The notes under the pieces are model-generated. The model did not search any database. It saw only the letters and a list, made by a program, of their open reading frames with translations, and was not told the DNA's origin. From assembly GCF_001418335.1 (NCBI RefSeq), contig NZ_LIPP01000220.1, positions 1 through 33,465 of the forward strand: 33,465 bases of DNA, written 5' to 3'. Positions within the stretch are counted from its first letter, which is position 1. Every line of letters begins with the position of its first letter. The position numbers were made by a program, and so were the translations under genes. Source of the stretch: Streptomyces aurantiacus (lineage in GTDB: Bacteria; Actinomycetota; Actinomycetes; Streptomycetales; Streptomycetaceae). Below are positions 29,290 to 33,465 of the stretch, piece after piece.

Positions 29290-29942
29290 GGAGCGACCGC
29301 GCGCACGAGGAGGGTCCCGATGTGCCCAGGGTGCGGCGCTTCGAGGATCCGCGCTTCGGCCATGGCGAACCCGGCCCGGGTGAGCAGGCGCTCCCAGACC
29401 GCTGGACGGTAGCTGTAGCGGTAGGTGAACATCGCTTTTCCGGCGAAACCTCCCTTGTACATGCCCTGCGGCCCGTACGCGCCGGGGATGGCCGGAGGCT
29501 GAGAGAACGCGAAGATGCCTCCGGGCCCCAGCCGTTGACGAACCAGGGGGAAGAGACGACTCGGGTCGGTGAACCAAGCGGCACCGAAGATCGAGTAGAC
29601 CGCGCCGTACACCTCCTTGTCCTCGCTCAGGTACTCCAGCACCTCGGAGCACACGAACTCCGCGCCGGTACCGGCCCATTTCGTGGTGGTCTTCTTGACC
29701 ATGACGGCAGAGAGGTCAACGCCCCGGGCAGCGACACCGCGTCGGGCAAGGTGGGCGAGGGCCCGGCCGGTGCCACAGCCGATCTCCAGGACGGAACGCG
29801 GGTTGCCGAGCAGTTCCGGACCGGGTCCGTGACCGGCGTACTGGGTCCAGCAGAAGTTCGGCTCCGCGTCGTCCTTGAAGGCGGAAGCGGCGAAGGTGTC
29901 CCACAGCTCCGTCTCGGCGGCGATGTCGTGTTGTGCGGGCAA
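29286..29942 (-). CDS. class I SAM-dependent methyltransferase
   Basis: A Rossmann-fold methyltransferase of about 218 residues. Motif I is VLEIGCGTGRALAHLA (GxGxG near 55-59), the acidic end of strand 2 is ARGVDLS, and motif IV lies around EVYGAVYSIFGAAWFTD. The strand 5-7 region is PGGIFAFSQPP and later GHIGTLLVRAVA. The substrate is not predictable. The open frame extends upstream to 30044 but would cross a long stem-loop (29962-30002) and the end of the GRDP-like gene. I therefore place the start at TTG 29942, with GAAGAGG 9 bases upstream (bases 29952-29958). It is translationally coupled to the TPR gene and lies behind the GRDP-like gene, suggesting that it modifies a product or partner of that locus. 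Confidence 0.82.
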   Translation of the reverse strand: MPAQHDIAAETELWDTFAASAFKDDAEPNFCWTQYAGHGPGPELLGNPRSVLEIGCGTGRALAHLARRGVAARGVDLSAVMVKKTTTKWAGTGAEFVCSEVLEYLSEDKEVYGAVYSIFGAAWFTDPSRLFPLVRQRLGPGGIFAFSQPPAIPGAYGPQGMYKGGFAGKAMFTYRYSYRPAVWERLLTRAGFAMAEARILEAPHPGHIGTLLVRAVAP

Positions 29943-29961
29943 GTCAATTCCTCTTCGCAGG

Positions 29962-30002
29962 GCCGGCTCCTGTCCTCCGGGGGACCGAGGACAGGAGCCG
30001 GC
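29962..30002 (-). terminator. 16-bp perfect stem-loop between GRDP-like and methyltransferase genes
   Basis: Arms 29962-29977 and 29987-30002 (GCCGGCTCCTGTCCTC and its complement) enclose a 9-base loop. It begins 14 bases after the GRDP-like stop (minus strand) and ends 10 bases before the methyltransferase ribosome site. It may terminate most transcripts, or stabilise the upstream message, giving unequal expression in one operon. Confidence 0.75.
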
Positions 30003-30015
30003 GGCGTAAAGCCGT

Positions 30016-30516
30016 TCAGTGACTGTCGGGGACCTTGTTGTCACACGGTGAGCATTCCGTGCCGTCGATCGCCCACAGCTCCTCGTCGATGTCGAAGCCG
30101 ATGGACTTCAGGAAGTCTGCCGTGCGCAGGCACAGGCCGTCGCGGCGACGCTCGACGAAGGGGGCGTGGTGCTTGAAGCGCCCCTCGTTGTACGCGTCGC
30201 AGAGGGCCCACCACACAGGAGTGTCAAGGATGAGCTGGTGCACGCCGATGTCGACGAGCTTGCCTACCCCGAGGTGTACCTCCGGCTGCTCCATGCAGCC
30301 GATGGTGTACATGACTGCGTTGCCGAGGACGCGTTCGGCCATGTCGCGGACCATGGTGTGGTCGCGCAGCAGCAAGGCCGCCTCACGGTCCCAGAGGGTC
30401 ATGTCGCCGTCCAGCACGTTGATCGTCAGGTGCTTGATGCGGGGCTGGACGGCGTTGAGGAGTTCCTTCGGGTCCCGCGTGCGGGTGCTGACGGGCCGGT
30501 CGAGTGTGACGGTCAT
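30016..30516 (-). CDS. GRDP-like (glycine-rich-domain-containing) family protein, putative
   Basis: A 166-residue protein. The central segment LVDIGVHQLILDTPVWWALCDAYNEGRFKHHAPF (87-120) resembles the bacterial GRDP-like pattern in which a VDxGWHxFILYT stretch precedes a Cys and a GRFxHH motif. His93, Cys106, His116 and His117 are therefore the notable conserved positions. In the usual motif Trp precedes the first His, but here it is Val. The C-terminus ends in CSPC (155-158) within ECSPCDNKVPDSH, perhaps a metal site or redox pair. No signal peptide is present. AAGGGG lies 6 bases before the ATG. It is first in an operon with a methyltransferase and a TPR protein. The biochemical function of bacterial GRDP-like proteins is unknown to me, and the family assignment is by pattern only. 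Confidence 0.65.
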   Translation of the reverse strand: MTVTLDRPVSTRTRDPKELLNAVQPRIKHLTINVLDGDMTLWDREAALLLRDHTMVRDMAERVLGNAVMYTIGCMEQPEVHLGVGKLVDIGVHQLILDTPVWWALCDAYNEGRFKHHAPFVERRRDGLCLRTADFLKSIGFDIDEELWAIDGTECSPCDNKVPDSH

Positions 30517-30652
30517 AGGTTTCCCCTTCGGAGACGGGTCGTGCCGTAGCTGCCTTCAGTGCCTCTGCGGCCATGAAGGAATCGGCGTGCTGCGCCTGTC
30601 GCGCTGTAGCCATGAACGGGACGATAGGGAAGGAAAAAGGCCGATAACAGGG

Positions 30653-30700
30653 AAGTTCCCCGAAGTTGCTTGGCCTCTACGACAAGTTCCCCTAAGTTCC
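30653..30700. promoter_or_regulatory. four AAGTT half-sites in the divergent promoter region
   Basis: Two near-identical 17-bp direct repeats, AAGTTCCCCGAAGTTGC (30653-30669) and AAGTTCCCCTAAGTTCC (30684-30700), each hold two AAGTT half-sites 10 bases apart; the repeats are 31 bases apart. TATACG at 30702-30707 could be the -10 of the rightward operon. This is probably an operator for a locus regulator such as the XRE protein at 31558. Confidence 0.65.
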
Positions 30701-30783
30701 TTATACGGCCCGACAGAACGCGCCCCTCAAGTGCCGCCTGCGGGGAGGCTTGCCGCATCAGTCCGCAGCGAAAGGAACTGCTC

Positions 30784-31539
30784 ATGGTGCGACGACTGCG
30801 CTTCAACGGGACGGGGAGCGGCGTCAATGGGTGCCCGTCTGTTCATGAGGACCTCGACACGGGCGAAGTCATCGTGCACGGCCCGCCACTCACCGACCGT
30901 GAGGACATCGCCCGACTCCGGCACCTGGACGAGGGTGAGGTGCCGATTGTGGTGCCACGCGAACTCCTCGTGGACTGGGGCCCCAAGGACATGAACCGTC
31001 AAGCGAAGACCATCGACCTGGACGAGTTCGACCGGCTCTTCACCCAGTTCGAGCACACGGCCTGGAGGCTGGAAACCCGGAGTCGTTACGCGTCGGACGA
31101 GGTCACCGAGACTTACACCCAGTTCATCCGAGGTGAGCCGGTAATCTGGGACGGCCTGGACGCGGAATGGTGTGCCAATCGACGCACACAGACTGCGCTC
31201 GGCAAGCACGTGCAACGCGTGCGCGTCGTCGACAACCCGCCCACGAAGGGTCAGCTGTACTTGCTCGACAACGCACGTCGCAACACCACCGTGGGCGAGA
31301 GGATCATGAACCTCTGGCGCGCGGAAGCCGACCGGCTCAGCCTGCCCTCCGAGGACTTCTGGCTCTTCGACTCGCGCATGGTCGCGTTGCTCAAGTTCGA
31401 CGACGCCGACAACCTGGTAGGCGTCGAGCTGATCACGGAGCCCGCCGAGGTGGTGCGGTACTCCATGGTGCGTGACGCGGCCATGCATCACGCCGTCCCG
31501 TACGAGGAGTTCGCGGCCGGCCTGGCCGTGAAGGATTAA
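30784..31539 (+). CDS. DUF6879 family protein with an N-terminal DUF397-like module
   Basis: The 251-residue cytoplasmic protein has two parts. Residues 1-68 (MVRRLRFNGTGSG, NGCPSVHEDLDTGEVIVHG, VPIVVPRELLVDWGPKD) resemble the small stand-alone proteins that accompany Streptomyces XRE regulators. Residues 70-251 (DLDEFDRLFTQFEHTAWRLETRSRYASDEV, AEWCANRRTQTALGKHVQRVRVVDNPPT, VPYEEFAAGL) match DUF6879. AAAGGA lies 7 bases before the ATG. It precedes an XRE gene by 18 bases and is divergent from the GRDP-like operon, sharing its AAGTT-repeat promoter region. DUF6879 has no established activity that I know of; its constant pairing with XRE/Scr1 regulators suggests a modulator. Confidence 0.82.
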   Translation: MVRRLRFNGTGSGVNGCPSVHEDLDTGEVIVHGPPLTDREDIARLRHLDEGEVPIVVPRELLVDWGPKDMNRQAKTIDLDEFDRLFTQFEHTAWRLETRSRYASDEVTETYTQFIRGEPVIWDGLDAEWCANRRTQTALGKHVQRVRVVDNPPTKGQLYLLDNARRNTTVGERIMNLWRAEADRLSLPSEDFWLFDSRMVALLKFDDADNLVGVELITEPAEVVRYSMVRDAAMHHAVPYEEFAAGLAVKD

Positions 31540-31557
31540 CAGAGCAGGTGTGTACCG

Positions 31558-32403
31558 GTGAGCACGGACTACCAGAAGGCGCGTGAAGCCCTTGGCATAC
31601 GACTCCGGGAGCTTCGGCTGTCGGCCCCTGGTGGTCGCCTCACCGGTACCGAACTCGCCGACAGGTGTGGATGGCACAAGTCCAAGGTCAGCAAGCTCGA
31701 AAACGGCAGGACGACGCCGACGCCCGACTGCCTGCGCACGTGGGCGGAAGCAACCGGCCAACCGGAGGCGTACGACGAACTGCTCGCACACCTGAGGGGC
31801 TTTGAGTCGCACATCCGGTCGTGGCGGCGACAACTGGCCTCCGGGCACAAGGCCGTCCAGGACACCCACCTGCGCGCCCATGCCGACGCCTCCGTGTTTC
31901 GTGGCTGGGAGTCCTCCATGATCTTCGGAATTCTCCAGACACCGGACTACGCGCGGGCGGTCTTCACGAGGTATGCGGAACTCCAGCGATCACCGCGTGA
32001 CACCGAAGAGGCGGTTCGGTCCCGCATGAAGCGGCAGGAGGCGCTGTACGACTCGTCGAAACACTTCCACCTCATCCTGTGGGAAGCCGCTCTGCACGCC
32101 CTGATCTGCCCTCCATCGGTGCTCGCCGCCCAGCTCGACCGCCTCACAGGAGTCATCGGCCTCAGCACGGTCGAACTGGGGATCATCCCGCTCTCCGCCA
32201 CCCTGAAGATCCCTCCGGCCACCGCCTTCTGGATCTACGACGACCGCCAGGTGATCGTCGAGAACTGGCACGCGGAGTTGTGGGTCGACGACGAGGCGAG
32301 CGTCGACACCTATGCGCGGACCTGGAGAACGCTCCGCGAGTCCGCTGTGTACGGAGCCGACGCACAGAATCTGATCAGTGCGGCAAGACGATCGTTGCCC
32401 TGA
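31558..32403 (+). CDS. XRE family regulator with Scr1 (DUF5753) domain
   Basis: A 281-residue regulator of the WhiJ-like group. The Cro/C1 helix-turn-helix is at about 8-62 (LGIRLRELRLSAPGGRLTGTELADRCGWHKSKVSKLENGRTTPT). The DUF5753/Scr1 domain follows at about 100-275 and includes WESSMIFGILQTPDYARAVF and HLILWEAALHALICPPSVLAAQLDRL. Such proteins are found in many copies in Streptomyces, usually next to DUF397 or DUF6879 genes, and influence development and specialised metabolism. The start is GTG 31558 with a modest AGGTG upstream, 18 bases after the DUF6879 gene, so the two form an operon. It is the likeliest protein to bind the AAGTT repeats upstream; this is inference. Confidence 0.9.
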   Translation: MSTDYQKAREALGIRLRELRLSAPGGRLTGTELADRCGWHKSKVSKLENGRTTPTPDCLRTWAEATGQPEAYDELLAHLRGFESHIRSWRRQLASGHKAVQDTHLRAHADASVFRGWESSMIFGILQTPDYARAVFTRYAELQRSPRDTEEAVRSRMKRQEALYDSSKHFHLILWEAALHALICPPSVLAAQLDRLTGVIGLSTVELGIIPLSATLKIPPATAFWIYDDRQVIVENWHAELWVDDEASVDTYARTWRTLRESAVYGADAQNLISAARRSLP

Positions 32404-32527
32404 CCGACCGGGACGGCAGACCACCTATCTCCCGAGAATTTCGAGGGCCGGTGTTCCGCTCCGAGGTCGAAGCGGGACGCCGACGCGTGACGGAGGTTCG
32501 TCCTGCCTACCAAGGACTCCGTCTCGG

Positions 32528-32731
32528 TCAGAGCGCCGCGAACTGGACGAACGCGGTCCATGTCGTGGGTTGTACGGCCAGGGAGGCGCGGGTGGTGTCC
32601 TTCGAGTCGCGGACGTGGACCGTGGCGGGGGATGCGGCTACCTCTATGCATTCGCCGCCCGAGCCTGTGCTGTAACTGCTCTTGAACCAGGTCAACTCAG
32701 TCACCGGCTTTATGAGCTGTTGGGTGTTCAT
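32528..32731 (-). CDS. DUF397 domain-containing protein
   Basis: A 67-residue DUF397 protein with the full short pattern: LTWFKSSYSTGSGGECIEVA (about 13-32), VHVRDSKDT and a C-terminal WTAFVQFAA. These small proteins always accompany Scr1-type XRE regulators and probably form a regulatory or antitoxin-like pair with them. The ATG overlaps the stop of the XRE gene to its right (ATGA), with GGAGAG upstream. It is convergent with the XRE gene at 31558, the two stops being about 125 bases apart with no clear terminator between them. Confidence 0.92.
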   Translation of the reverse strand: MNTQQLIKPVTELTWFKSSYSTGSGGECIEVAASPATVHVRDSKDTTRASLAVQPTTWTAFVQFAAL

Positions 32732-33465
32732 CTCTCTCCAAGCAACTTCTCGACGAGGGCCAGCGACTCGCGCGGAGTGAGCGCCTGGGCCCGAAGGATG
32801 CCGTACTGCTCCTCGATCTCCCGGACCTGCCGCCGCTCCGTGTAGAGACGGCTGTCCTTGTACGCCTCCACATAGGCGATCCTCTGCCCTTCGTGCGTCT
32901 CGATCAAGGTGAAGGGGCCTTCCAACCCAGCATGCTCGTCGCGCTCGATCGGCATCACCTGGATTTCCACGTTGCGCCGGTGCCCGTACAGCAGAATCTG
33001 CTCCAACTGGCCCCGCATGACGGCCCGGCCACCGAGCGGTCGCCGTAGAACGAACTCCTCGATGACAAAGCTGATGGTGGGCATCGGGGTCCGGGAGAAG
33101 ATCTCTTGGCGTGCCAGGCGAGCAGCGACCCGCTGGTTGATGGTCTCCTCGTCCAGCAGCGGACGCCACATGGCGAACACCGCCCGCGCGTAGTCTTCCG
33201 TCTGCAACAGCCCTGGTACTGCCTTCGTCGCGTACACGTGCAGGGCCGCCGCCTTGACCTCCAACCTGGCCGCATCCCGGAAGAACGTCGGATACTGCGC
33301 CCGAGCCACCTCCTCCTTACTCGCGCACAACACCCCACCCGCACCCAGTACTTCATCGGCCTGGTCGATGAACTTAGGTGGCGGAATGCGTCTCCCCTGC
33401 TCAAACGACGCGATGGTAGAAGCCGAGTACCCCGTCAGCGCCCCCACCCCCGCCCGGTCCCTGCC
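32728..33465 (-). CDS. XRE family regulator with Scr1 (DUF5753) domain, N-terminus outside window
   Basis: The gene enters from the right edge, so its first part is missing and the frame stays open to 33465. What remains is the second half of the helix-turn-helix (GYSASTIASFEQGRRIPPPKF) and the complete Scr1/DUF5753 domain (FFRDAARLEVKAAALHVYATKAVPGLLQTEDYARAVF, ISFVIEEFVLRRPLGG, GPFTLIETHEGQRIAYVEAYKDSRLY). It is coupled to the DUF397 gene by an ATGA overlap, the standard arrangement. Compared with the XRE gene at 31558 it is clearly a different subfamily. A regulator of a neighbouring locus beyond the window edge is possible. Confidence 0.9.
   Translation of the reverse strand, partial: GRDRAGVGALTGYSASTIASFEQGRRIPPPKFIDQADEVLGAGGVLCASKEEVARAQYPTFFRDAARLEVKAAALHVYATKAVPGLLQTEDYARAVFAMWRPLLDEETINQRVAARLARQEIFSRTPMPTISFVIEEFVLRRPLGGRAVMRGQLEQILLYGHRRNVEIQVMPIERDEHAGLEGPFTLIETHEGQRIAYVEAYKDSRLYTERRQVREIEEQYGILRAQALTPRESLALVEKLLGER

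Noticed and set aside
30016..30516. GRDP-like gene as a lanthipeptide-type (FxLD) precursor with its methyltransferase
   Set aside because: At 166 residues it is folded and lacks a leader/core layout; no lanthionine synthetase or other peptide-modifying enzyme is present.
30383..30613. 76-codon open frame starting upstream of the GRDP-like gene
   Set aside because: It overlaps the GRDP-like gene in another frame for most of its length and lacks a ribosome site.

Overview
The window is high-GC (about 70% by eye, strong third-position G/C bias, many GTG starts, ATGA stop/start overlaps). The gene content points to Streptomyces or a close relative: a complete conservon (CvnA-D plus two P450s), Scr1/DUF5753 XRE regulators with DUF397 and DUF6879 partners, a secreted GH11 xylanase with a CE4 esterase, a Tat-exported PhoD phosphatase and an F420-type LLM oxidoreductase. 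No rRNA, tRNA, insertion sequence, integrase or CRISPR array was seen.

Layout. 1-7.3 kb: the 3' end of 6-phosphogluconate dehydrogenase (gnd), a histidine phosphatase, a fused dehydroshikimate dehydratase/HPPD-like protein bracketed by inverted copies of a dispersed 28-bp element, phoD, an SDR oxidoreductase, a DoxX membrane protein behind a repeat-rich leader, and a MazG-like protein. 7.3-10.8 kb: an MFS exporter whose Shine-Dalgarno lies in a perfect hairpin, a MarR regulator and an LLM oxidoreductase. 10.8-12.8 kb: an AT-richer regulatory region with two copies of one CGAA-N3-TTCG motif in opposite orientation, followed by the xylanase/acetyl-xylan-esterase operon.

12.8-20.2 kb: a LysR regulator divergent from a six-gene operon (FAH-family hydrolase, cyclase-family hydrolase, FAD monooxygenase, ACMSD-like amidohydrolase, extradiol VOC dioxygenase, second FAH-family hydrolase). 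This reads as hydroxylation, meta ring cleavage, decarboxylation and C-C hydrolysis of an aromatic acid of unknown identity. Two adjacent genes carry unrelated in-frame hexanucleotide repeats (Gly-Asn and Leu-Asp).

20.2-27.1 kb: a conservon, a membrane-tethered signalling module made of CvnA (ATPase/sensor-like), CvnB (roadblock, here an internal tandem duplication), CvnC (DUF742) and CvnD (Ras-like GTPase). It is extended by a CYP157-type P450 lacking the ExxR motif, a canonical P450 and a crotonase-fold protein coupled to it by a stop/start overlap.

27.1-33.5 kb: accessory material. There is a CopG/PIN toxin-antitoxin pair; a leftward operon of a GRDP-like protein, a SAM methyltransferase and a TPR protein resembling the C-terminal part of STAND ATPases; a divergent DUF6879/XRE pair; and a second XRE/DUF397 pair entering from the right edge. 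The divergent promoter region holds four AAGTT half-sites spaced for one face of the helix. This block is the best candidate here for an undescribed system. Functions are read from motifs and family memory only; no database search was run.
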